Of a DNA stretch of 64,000 bases, positions 17,221 to 28,653 are shown piece by piece. Under the pieces are notes generated by a model, which was given only the letters and a program-made list of their open reading frames with translations, was not told the DNA's origin and made no database searches. The position numbers and the translations under genes were made by a program. The stretch covers positions 62,001-126,000 of the forward strand of contig DASUAO010000043.1 in NCBI GenBank assembly GCA_035763745.1. Reading direction: 5' to 3'. The DNA is from DASUAO01 sp035763745. GTDB taxonomy: Bacteria > Actinomycetota > Acidimicrobiia > IMCC26256 > PALSA-555. Positions within the stretch are counted from its first letter, which is position 1. Every line of letters begins with the position of its first letter.

Positions 17221-17493
17221 GTGGCGCTCGACCCGCAACTGCTCGAGATCCTGGCTTGTCCCGAGGACAAGGGGCCGCTCCTCTACTTCGAGGACGAGTC
17301 CTCGCTCTACAACCCCCGGCTCAAGCGTCGATACGCCGTCCGCGACGACATCCCGATCATGCTGATCGACGAGGCCGAGACGGTCGACGCCGCTGAGCAC
17401 GATCGCCTCACCGCGAAGGCTGCCGCCGACGGGATCTCGCCGACCTTCGACGCGGCCGAGCCCGCAGCACCTCCGTCGGCCGCGGGGGAGTAG
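17221..17493 (+). CDS. Trm112-like protein
   Basis: 90 residues. The opening DPQLLEILACPEDKGPLLY and RRYAVRDDIPIMLIDEA are typical of bacterial Trm112/YcaR proteins, although only one cysteine of the zinc-ribbon set remains (LACPEDKG). The last 35 residues are an Ala/Glu-rich tail. In other organisms Trm112 proteins activate methyltransferases; the partner here is unknown. The GTG at 17221 is set by GGAG at 17211-17214, directly after the 16-bp repeats. It is 4 bases upstream of the sugar isomerase and likely cotranscribed. Confidence 0.85.
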   Translation: MALDPQLLEILACPEDKGPLLYFEDESSLYNPRLKRRYAVRDDIPIMLIDEAETVDAAEHDRLTAKAAADGISPTFDAAEPAAPPSAAGE

Positions 17494-17497
17494 CACC

Positions 17498-18547
17498 ATG
17501 GCGGTCGACTCGATCGGGTTCCTCGAGGCGGTCGCCGGGCTCCCCGAGCAGCTCGACGCGGCGCACGAGCTGGCCGGGTCGCTCGACCTGTCGGCGCTCC
17601 CGAAGCCCGATGCGATCGACTCGATCGCGGTGCTCGGGATGGGGGGCTCGGGGATCGCAGGCGACGTCCTCGCGGCCGTCGGCTCCGCGCTGCCGGTCCC
17701 GGTGGTGGTGCTCAAGCAGTACCGGACGCCCGCGTTCGTGGGTCCGCGGACGCTCGTGTTCGCGATGTCGTTCTCGGGCGACACCGAGGAGACCGTGTCG
17801 ATGACGCGCGGCGCGTTCGACGCCGGCGCGCACGTGGTCACCGTCGCCAGCGGTGGGGCGCTCGACGCGCTCGCGGGCGAGCACGGTGGGCTGCGCATCC
17901 CGTGCCCGTCGGACATCCCGGTGCCGCGAGCCGCACTCGGGGCCCTCGTCGCCCCGCTCTTCGTCTCGCTGTTCCGGATGGGCATCTTCCCGGAGGCGCA
18001 CGCGGCGCTCGTGAAGGCGCAGGAGCAGCTGAAGCGCCGCCGCGACCAGTGCCGACCCGAGGTCGAGGGCGCCAAGAACCCGGCCCGCGAGCTGGCGCGC
18101 CGGATCGGCCGCACGATCCCCCTGGTGTACGGCGGCGGAGCGCTCGGAGCCGTCGCGGCGCGCCGGTTCAAGAACGACCTGAACGAGAACGCGAAGGCGC
18201 CGGCGTTCTGGGCCGCCTATCCGGAGCTGAACCACAACGAGATCTGCGCGTGGGGCCAGCACGGCGACGTGACCCGCCAGGTGTTCACGCTCGTGCAGCT
18301 CCGCCACGGCTACGAGCACGAACGCCTGGCGAAGCAGATCGCCCTCGCGCGCGAGCAGCTCGACGAGATCTTCGTCCAGGTCCTCGAGGTCGAGGCCGAG
18401 GGGGAGGGCCGCCTCGCGCAGCTGCTCGACCTCATGTACCTCGGTACCTGGGCGTCCTGCTACCTCGCGCTCGCCAACGACGTCGACCCCGGCCCGATCG
18501 ACGCCATTGCCCAGCTCAAGACCGGCATGGGTCCGCTCGACGGCTGA
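17498..18547 (+). CDS. Bifunctional phosphoglucose/phosphomannose isomerase (SIS family)
   Basis: 349 residues with two SIS folds. The N-terminal one shows VLGMGGSGIAGD and SFSGDTEETVS (phosphosugar-binding Ser/Thr). The C-terminal one carries YGGGALGAVAARRFKNDLNENAK and ELNHNEICAW, the latter supplying the catalytic Glu/His region of the PGI/PMI family. It should interconvert fructose-6-P with mannose-6-P and glucose-6-P, feeding the phosphomannomutase two genes upstream. Stop-to-start spacing of 4 bases to the Trm112 gene indicates one operon. Confidence 0.9.
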   Translation: MAVDSIGFLEAVAGLPEQLDAAHELAGSLDLSALPKPDAIDSIAVLGMGGSGIAGDVLAAVGSALPVPVVVLKQYRTPAFVGPRTLVFAMSFSGDTEETVSMTRGAFDAGAHVVTVASGGALDALAGEHGGLRIPCPSDIPVPRAALGALVAPLFVSLFRMGIFPEAHAALVKAQEQLKRRRDQCRPEVEGAKNPARELARRIGRTIPLVYGGGALGAVAARRFKNDLNENAKAPAFWAAYPELNHNEICAWGQHGDVTRQVFTLVQLRHGYEHERLAKQIALAREQLDEIFVQVLEVEAEGEGRLAQLLDLMYLGTWASCYLALANDVDPGPIDAIAQLKTGMGPLDG

Positions 18548-18572
18548 GGTCCGCGCGCGGGTTGGTGCGAGC

Positions 18573-19487
18573 TCACGGCGCCGGTCCCGCGCGCGCGTCC
18601 GCACCGGCCTCGACGAGGGTGAGTCCGTCGGGCTGGTCGGGGTCGCCGACGATCCTCTCGCTGCCCTGCGGCTCCATCATGCGGTGATGGACGGCGCACA
18701 GCCGCACCAGGTTCGTGCGGGTCGTCCGCCCGCCGTGGCACACCGGTTCGAGGTGGTGGTGCTGCAGATTGCGGGTGCGCTCGCACCCGGGGTAGCGGCA
18801 GTACGGGTCGCGTCGCTCGAGCTCGCGGGCGAGCATCGCAGGGATCGAGACGCGCCCGGGGCCATGGTCGGTCGCCGGCGCGTCGTGGTCCTGCTCGACC
18901 ACGCGCGCTCGCGGGACCAGCGCATCGACCGTCGCGTCGGCGACCGGGATGCCGTCGACGTCGGGGAGTCGGAACCTGCCCGCCACCATGCCGGTGTCGG
19001 GCTCGTCCCACCAGCGGAGCTCGCGCGCCTCGCGTCGTGCAGCGGCATCGGCGGCGGTCACCGTGCGGCCCGCACGTGCGCGCCGCTGCAGGTCTGCCGG
19101 TGCCCACCCCGGGGCCTTGCGGGCCCACGCTGCGTCGGTCGACGCGGTTGCGATCTCGACGAGCGGCTTGAGCTGATCCCAGGAGATCTCCCCGGCGTGG
19201 GCACGATCGGCGATCGCGGGGAGGCCGCTGAGCGCGCGTGCGACCTCGACCGTCTCACGTGCGGTCTTGGCGCTCACGGACGCGTCCGCGACAGGTGCCG
19301 CACCTCGCTCGTCGAGCACCGCGACGATCGCGAGCTCGCGCGCCTTGAGCCGTTGCTGCTCCCGCACGACCGCCCGTCGCTCGTCCCGCAGCCATTCGCT
19401 GGTGTGCGTACGGAGCTCGTCGCGCAGGGCTCGACCGTCGGTCGGTCCCGGGTCTCCGTGCCGGATATCGAACATACGTTCGCTCAT
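18573..19487 (-). CDS. DUF222-like HNH endonuclease-domain protein
   Basis: 304 residues. The N-terminal two thirds are helical (resembling DUF222/13E12 proteins common in actinomycetes). Near the C-terminus is an HNH motif: CRYPGCERTR, then LQHHHLEP, GGRTTRTNLVRLCAVHH, with Cys pairs that can hold zinc. The nuclease domain looks complete. Such proteins are often repeated in actinobacterial genomes, and some belong to mobile elements, but no repeats or partner genes flank this one. The ATG at 19487 gives a sensible N-terminus. It is divergent from ahcY and converges on the isomerase gene. Confidence 0.8.
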   Translation of the reverse strand: MSERMFDIRHGDPGPTDGRALRDELRTHTSEWLRDERRAVVREQQRLKARELAIVAVLDERGAAPVADASVSAKTARETVEVARALSGLPAIADRAHAGEISWDQLKPLVEIATASTDAAWARKAPGWAPADLQRRARAGRTVTAADAAARREARELRWWDEPDTGMVAGRFRLPDVDGIPVADATVDALVPRARVVEQDHDAPATDHGPGRVSIPAMLARELERRDPYCRYPGCERTRNLQHHHLEPVCHGGRTTRTNLVRLCAVHHRMMEPQGSERIVGDPDQPDGLTLVEAGADARAGPAP

Positions 19488-19555
19488 GCGGAAGAAGACC
19501 TCGTCCGGCCGTGGGTGTGACACGGATTCGACGAGAAATCGCTGGCCCCGCCCGC

Positions 19556-19694
19556 TACCATGGCAACCTGGTCGGGCCCACCTCCCGGTGCCGCACCGGC
19601 GCTGTGGGAGATGGCTGTGACCCGGTGATCCGGGCCGACTCCTCGTGAGCACACGGCGCGGCCCGACCGCGCCCCGAGCCCCAGGAGTCCACCC
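19556..19694 (+). promoter_or_regulatory. ahcY promoter and structured 5' leader
   Basis: TACCAT (19556-19561) is a good -10 hexamer, predicting an RNA of roughly 127 bases before the ahcY ATG. That leader can fold: ccacctccc near its start pairs with gggagatgg (8 of 9 pairs), enclosing a ggtg-ccg-cacc hairpin, and is followed by a perfect cccgg-tgat-ccggg hairpin. It matches no riboswitch consensus I can recall with confidence. Regulation by S-adenosylhomocysteine or methionine is only a suggestion. Confidence 0.45.
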
Positions 19695-21188
19695 ATGACC
19701 CAGACTGCAGCCCGCCCGACCGGCGGCACCGGCCCGGCCACGAAGGCCGACGGCAGCCCCGACTTCAAGGTCGCCGACCTCTCCCTCGCCGACTTCGGTC
19801 GCAAGGAGATCGAGCTCGCCGAGCACGAGATGCCCGGTCTCATCGCGATGCGCGAGCGCCATGGCGCCGCGCAGCCCCTGGCCGGCGCCCGCATCATGGG
19901 GTCGCTGCACATGACCGTGCAGACGGCCGTGCTCATCGAGACGCTCACTGCGCTCGGCGCCGAGGTGCGGTGGGCCTCCTGCAACATCTTCTCGACCCAG
20001 GACCACGCCGCGGCCGCGATCGCCGAGGCCGGCGTCCCGGTGTTCGCGTGGAAGGGCGAGACGCTCGAGGAGTACTGGTGGTGCACGGAGCAGGCCCTGC
20101 GCTGGCCCGGTCCCGACGGCACCACCATCGGCCCGAACATGATCCTCGACGACGGTGGCGACGCCACGCTCGTCGTGCACAAGGGTGTCGAGTACGAGCG
20201 CGCGGGTGCCGTCCCGGCGCCGACGGCTTCCGACTCGGAGGAGTGGCGCGTCGTGCTCGACCTGCTCACCCGGATCCAGGGCGAAGACGACCGCCTCTGG
20301 CACCGCATCGCCGAGGAGATCCAGGGCGTCACCGAGGAGACCACCACCGGGGTGCACCGCCTCTACCAGATGTACGAGGCCGGCTCGTTGCTGTTTCCGG
20401 CGATCAACGTCAACGACTCGGTGACGAAGTCGAAGTTCGACAACCTCTACGGCTGCCGCCACTCGCTCGTCGACGGCATCTGTCGCGCGACCGACGTGAT
20501 GCTCGCCGGCAAGGTCACCGTGGTCTGCGGCTACGGCGACGTCGGCAAGGGCTGCGCACAGTCGCTGCGCGGCCAGGGTGCACGGGTCGTGGTCACCGAG
20601 ATCGACCCGATCTGCGCGCTCCAGGCGGCGATGGAGGGCTACGAGGTCACGACGCTCGAGGACGTCGTCGAGACGGCCGACTTGTTCATCACCACCACCG
20701 GCAACCGCGACATCATCACGGCCGACCACATGGCCCGGATGAAGCACAACGCGATCGTCGGGAACATCGGCCACTTCGACAACGAGATCGACATGACGGG
20801 CCTCGCCGCGATCCCGGGCATCGAGCGGGTGAACATCAAGCCGCAGGTCGACGAATGGGTGTTCCCCGAGTCGTCGCCGTCCGGCGCGCACTCGGTGATC
20901 ATCCTCGCCGAGGGTCGACTGCTGAACCTCGGCTGCGCGACCGGTCACCCGAGCTTCGTGATGTCGAACAGCTTCACGAACCAGGTGATCGCGCAGATCG
21001 AGCTGTTCACCCACACGGACTTCTACGAGCCCAAGGTGTACACGCTGCCCAAGCACCTCGACGAGGAGGTGGCCCGCCTGCACCTCGACAAGCTCGGGGT
21101 GAAGCTGACCACGCTCACCGAGGACCAGGCGTCGTACCTCGGGATCCCGGTCCACGGCCCGTACAAGCCCGAGCACTACCGGTACTGA
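19695..21188 (+). CDS. ahcY: Adenosylhomocysteinase
   Basis: 497 residues, the size of actinobacterial enzymes with an insertion relative to vertebrate forms. Visible signatures: MTVQTAVLIETL, the substrate segment SKFDNLYGCRHSLVDG, the NAD-binding GYGDVGKGCAQ, GNIGHFDNEID, and the C-terminal KPEHYRY that reaches the neighbouring subunit's cofactor. It hydrolyses S-adenosylhomocysteine to adenosine and homocysteine, relieving methyltransferase product inhibition. It has its own promoter and long leader and is followed by a hairpin repeat at 21208-21245. Confidence 0.98.
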   Translation: MTQTAARPTGGTGPATKADGSPDFKVADLSLADFGRKEIELAEHEMPGLIAMRERHGAAQPLAGARIMGSLHMTVQTAVLIETLTALGAEVRWASCNIFSTQDHAAAAIAEAGVPVFAWKGETLEEYWWCTEQALRWPGPDGTTIGPNMILDDGGDATLVVHKGVEYERAGAVPAPTASDSEEWRVVLDLLTRIQGEDDRLWHRIAEEIQGVTEETTTGVHRLYQMYEAGSLLFPAINVNDSVTKSKFDNLYGCRHSLVDGICRATDVMLAGKVTVVCGYGDVGKGCAQSLRGQGARVVVTEIDPICALQAAMEGYEVTTLEDVVETADLFITTTGNRDIITADHMARMKHNAIVGNIGHFDNEIDMTGLAAIPGIERVNIKPQVDEWVFPESSPSGAHSVIILAEGRLLNLGCATGHPSFVMSNSFTNQVIAQIELFTHTDFYEPKVYTLPKHLDEEVARLHLDKLGVKLTTLTEDQASYLGIPVHGPYKPEHYRY

Positions 21189-21207
21189 CCCTCCTCCTGC
21201 TCGTTGA

Positions 21208-21245
21208 TGCGTCTCTCACCCGCCTATGGCGGGGTGAGAGACGCA
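21208..21245. repeat. Dispersed hairpin element, copy 1 (possible terminator of ahcY)
   Basis: A 13-bp outer stem (tgcgtctctcacc with its complement), a 4-bp inner stem (cgcc/ggcg), a 3-base tat loop and a single bulged G. It lies 19 bases after the ahcY stop. A second copy with the same architecture, the same bulge and the same gttga flank is at 41750-41787. The two differ at one stem position by a compensating T-A to C-G change, which argues that the pairing matters. Confidence 0.85.
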
Positions 21246-21336
21246 CGTCGAAGAACAGTGGACGCGACGCACGGCCCGCCCGCTCCCCGATCGGGGAGCG
21301 GGCGGAGCTGTCGTAGGCGGGACGTACGTTCGCCGG

Positions 21337-21939
21337 GTGCTGTCATCGCTGCTGCCCCTCGCCTGCCCCGGATGCGGGCGCCCCGGTCCCGTGTGTGCCG
21401 TCTGCGCGAGCACGCTCGCGCCGGCATCCCCGAGCCCACCGCCGCCCGGCATCGACCGCTGGTACGCGCCGTTCGCGTACGCGGGAGTCGTCCGTGAGGT
21501 CCTCGCCCGCCTGAAGTACCGCGGCGCGCACGCGGCGGTCGACTGGGTCGCCGACGCGATGGTGGCGACGCTCGCACCTCCACTCCCCACCGTCGTCACC
21601 TGGGCGCCGACGACGCCGAGCCGTCGCCGTGAACGTGGCTTCGACCACGCCGAGCTGCTGGCCCGGGCGGTGGCCCGACGCTTGGGTCGTCGGTGCCGTG
21701 GGCTGCTGACCCGCGGGTCCGGGCCGCCGCAGACGGGACTCGACCGGTCGGCCCGCCTCGCAGGGCCCGCGTTCCGCGCGCGCGGGCGAGTGCCGGGGTC
21801 GGTCCTCGTCGTCGACGACATCGCGACGACCGGAGCGACGCTCAGTGCCGCAGCCCTCGCCCTCCGATCCGAAGGCGAATTGACTGTGGTCGCGATCGTC
21901 GCGGCCCTGACCCCCGATCCCGGTCGCGCCGTCTCCTGA
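21337..21939 (+). CDS. comF: ComF-family phosphoribosyltransferase-like protein
   Basis: 200 residues. An N-terminal zinc ribbon (CPGCGRPGPVCAVC) is followed by the WYAPFAYAGVVREVLARLKYRG segment and a PRTase fold with the PRPP loop SVLVVDDIATTGATL. In transformable bacteria ComF helps DNA uptake; in most actinomycetes its role is unclear. The GTG at 21337 lies 6 bases after a TACGTT hexamer (21325-21330), suggesting a leaderless message. Gene order comF-hpf-secA is conserved in actinomycetes and supports the call. Confidence 0.9.
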   Translation: MLSSLLPLACPGCGRPGPVCAVCASTLAPASPSPPPPGIDRWYAPFAYAGVVREVLARLKYRGAHAAVDWVADAMVATLAPPLPTVVTWAPTTPSRRRERGFDHAELLARAVARRLGRRCRGLLTRGSGPPQTGLDRSARLAGPAFRARGRVPGSVLVVDDIATTGATLSAAALALRSEGELTVVAIVAALTPDPGRAVS

Positions 21940-21956
21940 CCTGGGCAATTCGGCCC

Positions 21957-21985
21957 GTGACGCGGCACATCCGCACTCCTATGCT
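21957..21985 (+). promoter_or_regulatory. hpf promoter
   Basis: GTGACG (21957-21962) and TATGCT (21980-21985) are spaced by 17 bases. The expected transcript begins near 21992, about 32 bases before the GTG of hpf. The -35 is weak. Confidence 0.45.
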
Positions 21986-22023
21986 CCGCGCGACACCCGC
22001 ATCCGGCCAGTGGGGAGTTGCCC

Positions 22024-22371
22024 GTGGACGTCGTCGTTCGCAGCCACAACATCGAGGTCACGTCGGGCCTGCGTGCGCTCGCGCAGCGCAAGCTCAGCCG
22101 CATCGAGCGGATCGCGCCCGACGCGTCGCGTGCCGAGATCGACTTCTCCGATCAGCGCAACCCGCGGGTCGCCGAGCACGCCCGTTGCTCGGTGACCGTG
22201 CACCTGCGGCGCGGCTCGGTGACGGCCCGAGCGCAGGCCCGGGCTCCGGAGATCGCGCTCGACATGGTCGTCGAGAAGCTGCGTCACCAGGTCGAGCGCA
22301 AGAAGGTCCGACGCGTCACGCACGGACACGGCGCGCAACGAGCACGTCAGCGCGGTCCAGGACGACCCTGA
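22024..22371 (+). CDS. hpf: Ribosome hibernation promoting factor, short form
   Basis: 115 residues. The start MDVVVRSHNIEVTSGLRALAQRKL and the core RAEIDFSDQRN...VTVHLRRGSVTARAQA are those of the HPF/YfiA fold, which sits in the decoding region of idle ribosomes. The C-terminal dimerisation domain of long HPF is absent; the protein ends in a basic tail. GTG at 22024 is favoured over TTG at 22018 because GGGGAG (22012-22016) is 7 bases from the GTG but touches the TTG. Its last 56 bases overlap the convergent DUF2079 gene. Confidence 0.88.
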   Translation: MDVVVRSHNIEVTSGLRALAQRKLSRIERIAPDASRAEIDFSDQRNPRVAEHARCSVTVHLRRGSVTARAQARAPEIALDMVVEKLRHQVERKKVRRVTHGHGAQRARQRGPGRP

Positions 22372-23839
22372 AGGGCCCGCCGTCGTCGGCGCGTCCCGCG
22401 AGGACCGACGTCAGCAACGCGGTGGCCGGCGCGTCGAGCACCTGACGATCGATCACCAGCCACTCGACGCGGGCCGGGTCGCGTCTGGGTGAGCCCGGGA
22501 CGCCGTAGTTGGTGGGCACCCACGGGTTCGGGAACGAATAGATCTCGGCCCGGCGGCTCAGGTGGGGGACCATCGTGTACACCGCGCTGACCGAGGCGTC
22601 GTCGGGCACTGCGTCGACCGCGGCGCGCTTCGCGCCGATCCGGGTGTCGACGACTGGCGGCCACCACCCGCTGCGGTACTCGGCGGAGACCGGCGAAGGA
22701 CCCCAGGCGAGTGTCCCGTACAGCGCGCATCCGAGCACCACGCAGGGGAGCACGGCGCGCAGCGCCCGGCGCCCCGCACCGAGCCGGCGGGCGACGAGTG
22801 CCGTCCCTTCCACCATGGCCAGGGCGAGCGCTGCGATCGGCAGCGCGGCGTAATGGGTGGTGATGGTGCGCGTCCAGGGCACGTCGGAGACGACGTCGAG
22901 GAGGAACTGGGGGATCCCGACGAGGACGACGACCGGGGTGAGTAGCGGCGCGAGCCCGAAGGGGAGCAGCAGTCGCCAGGCGAAATCGCCGGAGGCATCG
23001 GCGAACACCCGGCTGGTGATCGCTCCCGGGTCGGAGAACGCGGTCGAGAGGATGCCGCCGGCGGACCCGCCGACACCCGAGTAGATGCCTTCCGACTGCA
23101 GCGCCCCACCGTTGATCGCCGGGAGCAGCACGATCGCCGTGACGACGAACCACAAGGCCGCAAGCCCTGCCGTCGCGAGCCCGATCCGCCGTTCGCCCCG
23201 CCAGGCGACCACGAGCCCGAGCACCACCAGCGCGAGGGCGACGTCCTCCTTCCAGCAGATCGCCAGGAGCGCCCACGCCGCGAACCACCGCCACGACCCG
23301 CGACGCGCGCAGAGGTAGGCGCAGAGCAACGGCGTGATCGCGATGACCTCGGGGTGGAACAGCTCCCAGGAGAAGAACTGCACGGCGGGGTGCAGCAGGA
23401 ACGCGGCACCGAGCGCCGCGGAGGGCCAGGGGGTGAGTCCACGGTCGCGTCCGAGCAGGTACAGCGGCACGGTGGCGAGTGCCAGGACGTTCACCTGGAG
23501 CACATTGAGGAAGTTCGGGCCCGCTCCGAACCACGACGCCGGCGCAAGGAGGAAGTACCCGGGGGTGAAGTGGTGCCCGAAGACCTGCAGCCCGCGGACG
23601 GTGAGGAACCCGCGACCCTGGGCGAGGAGCCAGACCGACTGGTCCTGGATGCCCATGTCGAAGTCGACGTCCCAGAAGCCCTCGTGGCGACGCACGACCA
23701 GGACCGAGAACACCACGACCCAGATCAGCGCGACAGCGGCGAGCGCCACTGCCGCCGGCTCGATCTCCCGCAGCCGGGCACGAACCCGAGCCCGCTGCTG
23801 CAGGCCCGAGGGCGACGACGAGGTGCCGGACTCCGTCAC
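22316..23839 (-). CDS. DUF2079 multi-span membrane protein
   Basis: 507 residues with about ten hydrophobic spans. The segment EGFWDVDFDMGIQDQSVWLLAQG followed by GHHFTPGYFLLAP, and FFSWELFHPEVIAITPLL, are hallmarks of DUF2079, a GT-C-like family thought to act on lipid-linked sugars. Biochemical function is unknown. GTG at 23839 is preferred: it leaves a short basic cytoplasmic tail before the first helix and has a CACCAT hexamer 6 bases upstream. GTG at 23923 would start only 20 bases from secA and leave no promoter space. Its 3' end overlaps hpf tail to tail. Confidence 0.8.
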   Translation of the reverse strand: MTESGTSSSPSGLQQRARVRARLREIEPAAVALAAVALIWVVVFSVLVVRRHEGFWDVDFDMGIQDQSVWLLAQGRGFLTVRGLQVFGHHFTPGYFLLAPASWFGAGPNFLNVLQVNVLALATVPLYLLGRDRGLTPWPSAALGAAFLLHPAVQFFSWELFHPEVIAITPLLCAYLCARRGSWRWFAAWALLAICWKEDVALALVVLGLVVAWRGERRIGLATAGLAALWFVVTAIVLLPAINGGALQSEGIYSGVGGSAGGILSTAFSDPGAITSRVFADASGDFAWRLLLPFGLAPLLTPVVVLVGIPQFLLDVVSDVPWTRTITTHYAALPIAALALAMVEGTALVARRLGAGRRALRAVLPCVVLGCALYGTLAWGPSPVSAEYRSGWWPPVVDTRIGAKRAAVDAVPDDASVSAVYTMVPHLSRRAEIYSFPNPWVPTNYGVPGSPRRDPARVEWLVIDRQVLDAPATALLTSVLAGRADDGGPFRVVLDRADVLVARRVRA

Positions 23840-23943
23840 CGGGTCATGGTGGCAGACCTCTGCGCCGGGCTCCGCGCGCCGGCTCGGCCGGGTCCGCCAT
23901 GCGCGGGGATCGGGCGGGGTCACCGGTAGGCTGAATGATCGCC

Positions 23944-26706
<2,763 letters not shown>

Positions 26707-26726
26707 CGTCGCCGTCCCCACAGTCG

Positions 26727-27839
26727 ATGCAGGACTTCTCCGACCAGCTGAGCGCGTTGGCGCGGCGCGTGCGCGACGCGCACGCCTACCTGCGGGTCGA
26801 CGAGGCGCGGGCGAAGCTCAGCGAGCTCGAGGCGGAGGCGGGAAAGCCCGACCTCTGGGACGACCCCGACGCGGCCCGGGCGCTCACGACCGCGATGGCG
26901 AGGGTGCGCGACGACGTCGAGCTCGTGGACCAGCTCGAGGAACGGCTCTCCGACGCGGAGACACTCCACCAGCTCGCCCGGGAGGAGCAGGACGACTCCT
27001 TCGAGGCCGAGATCGCCGCGAGCGTGCAGGCGCTCGAGTCCGATCTCGACGGGCTGGAGCTCCGAGCGCTGTTCACCGGAGAGCACGACGAGCGCGACGC
27101 GATCTGCGAGCTGCACTCCGGGGCCGGCGGTACGGATGCCCAGGACTGGACCGAGATGCTGCTACGGATGTTCACGCGGTGGGCCGACCGGCGCGGGTTC
27201 GAGGTCGAGGTCGAGGAGACGCTCGAGGGGACCGAGGCCGGGCTCTCGTCGGCGACGTTCACCGTGAAGGGCCGCTACGCGTTCGGGATGCTGTCGGGGG
27301 AGCGCGGGGTCCACCGGCTGATCAGGATCTCACCGTTCGACGCGAACGCCCGTCGCCAGACCGCCTTCGCGTCCCTCGACTGCGTGCCGGCGATCGAGGA
27401 GGCCGAGGCACCGGAGATCGACCCGAGCGACCTGCGCATCGACACGTATCGATCGTCGGGCGCGGGCGGTCAGCACGTCAACGTGACCGACTCGGCCGTG
27501 CGGATCACGCACCTCCCCACAGGAGTGGTCGTGTCGTGCCAGAACGAGCGCTCCCAGACCCAGAACAAGGCACGCGCGATGCAGATCCTCGCGGCGCGCC
27601 TCGCCGAGCGACAGCGCCAGGAACGTCAAGCGGAGCTCGACGTGATCGCGGGTGAGAAGCGCGACGTGGCGTTCGGGAGCCAGATCCGCACGTACACGCT
27701 CGCTCCGTACCGGCTGGTGAAGGACGAACGGACCCGCTTCGAGTCGGGGAACGTCGACGCAGTGCTCGACGGCGACCTCGACGACTTCATCGAGGCGTGG
27801 CTGCACTGGCGTCGGCGCGAGGGGTCCGCAACGTCCTGA
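26727..27839 (+). CDS. prfB: Peptide chain release factor 2
   Basis: 370 residues. The stop-codon reading tripeptide SPF (RISPFDANARR) marks RF2, specific for UGA/UAA, and the GGQ motif (SGAGGQHVN) triggers peptide release. The frame is continuous: there is no in-frame UGA and CUU shift site near codon 25, so the programmed frameshift that autoregulates many prfB genes is absent. ATG 26727 lies 20 bases after secA and is probably cotranscribed with it. Confidence 0.96.
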   Translation: MQDFSDQLSALARRVRDAHAYLRVDEARAKLSELEAEAGKPDLWDDPDAARALTTAMARVRDDVELVDQLEERLSDAETLHQLAREEQDDSFEAEIAASVQALESDLDGLELRALFTGEHDERDAICELHSGAGGTDAQDWTEMLLRMFTRWADRRGFEVEVEETLEGTEAGLSSATFTVKGRYAFGMLSGERGVHRLIRISPFDANARRQTAFASLDCVPAIEEAEAPEIDPSDLRIDTYRSSGAGGQHVNVTDSAVRITHLPTGVVVSCQNERSQTQNKARAMQILAARLAERQRQERQAELDVIAGEKRDVAFGSQIRTYTLAPYRLVKDERTRFESGNVDAVLDGDLDDFIEAWLHWRRREGSATS

Positions 27840-27959
27840 GCGGCTACTGAGAGCGGTCGCCGGGTGCCACGAAGCGCGGAAGGGCCACTGGTACCCTGAC
27901 GCCTGGGTCGAGCCGCCGCCCACGACCGCCCCCGATCGCGACTCGCCCGTGCCTTCCTC

Positions 27960-28649
27960 ATGCTTCGATTCGAGAACGTCAACAAGGTCTACAAGGGCAA
28001 CATCGTCGCGCTGCGCGACGTGTCGATCGACGTCCAGAAGGGCGAGTTCGTCTTCCTCGTCGGGCCGTCCGGATCGGGCAAGTCCACCTTCCTCAAGCTC
28101 CTGCTGCGCGAAGAGGTGCCAACCGACGGCCAGATCGTCGTGGCGGGGCGCGACATCTCCGGGCTCTCCCACTGGAAGGTCCCCCAGCTCCGACGCAACA
28201 TCGGCACGATCTTCCAGGACTTCAAGCTCCTCCCCACGAAGACCGTCTACGAGAACGTCGCGTTCGCGATGGAGGTCATCGGGCGTCCCCGCCACGTCAT
28301 CCGCACGCAGGTCCCGCAGGTGCTCGACCTCGTCGGTCTCGCGAAGAAGGCCGGCCGGTTCCCCACGGAGCTGTCCGGTGGCGAGCAGCAGCGAGTGTCG
28401 ATCGCGCGCGCGTTCGTGAACCGGCCCCTGATCCTCCTCGCCGACGAGCCGACCGGGAACCTCGACCCTGCCACCACGGTCGGCATCATGCGCATCCTCG
28501 ACCGCATCAACCGCACGGGGACGACGGTGTGCATGGCCACCCACGACGGGCGCATCGTCGACGCCATGCGCCGCCGGGTCATCGAGCTGAACCGTGGCTC
28601 CGTCGTCCGCGACGAGGCCCGCGGGCTCTACGGCGTGACGGGGAGCTGA
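27960..28649 (+). CDS. ftsE: Cell division ABC transporter ATPase FtsE
   Basis: 229 residues. Walker A GPSGSGKST, signature LSGGEQQR, Walker B ILLADEPTGNLD and the H-loop ATHD are intact. With FtsX it forms an ABC complex that does not transport but activates peptidoglycan hydrolases at the septum. A TACCCT hexamer at 27892-27897 suggests a promoter with a roughly 60-base leader, so the ftsE-ftsX pair may be transcribed apart from prfB. ftsX starts 4 bases after the stop. Confidence 0.96.
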   Translation: MLRFENVNKVYKGNIVALRDVSIDVQKGEFVFLVGPSGSGKSTFLKLLLREEVPTDGQIVVAGRDISGLSHWKVPQLRRNIGTIFQDFKLLPTKTVYENVAFAMEVIGRPRHVIRTQVPQVLDLVGLAKKAGRFPTELSGGEQQRVSIARAFVNRPLILLADEPTGNLDPATTVGIMRILDRINRTGTTVCMATHDGRIVDAMRRRVIELNRGSVVRDEARGLYGVTGS

Positions 28650-28653
28650 GCCG

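Noticed and set aside
19541..19580. ctggccc...ggcaacc resembling a SAM-I riboswitch core
   Set aside because: The GATGAA-type middle, the P1 stem and the downstream P4 are not found, and the TACCAT promoter element falls inside the supposed aptamer.
26727..26850. Programmed frameshift in prfB
   Set aside because: The frame is continuous from ATG to stop, with no internal TGA or slip site near codon 25.
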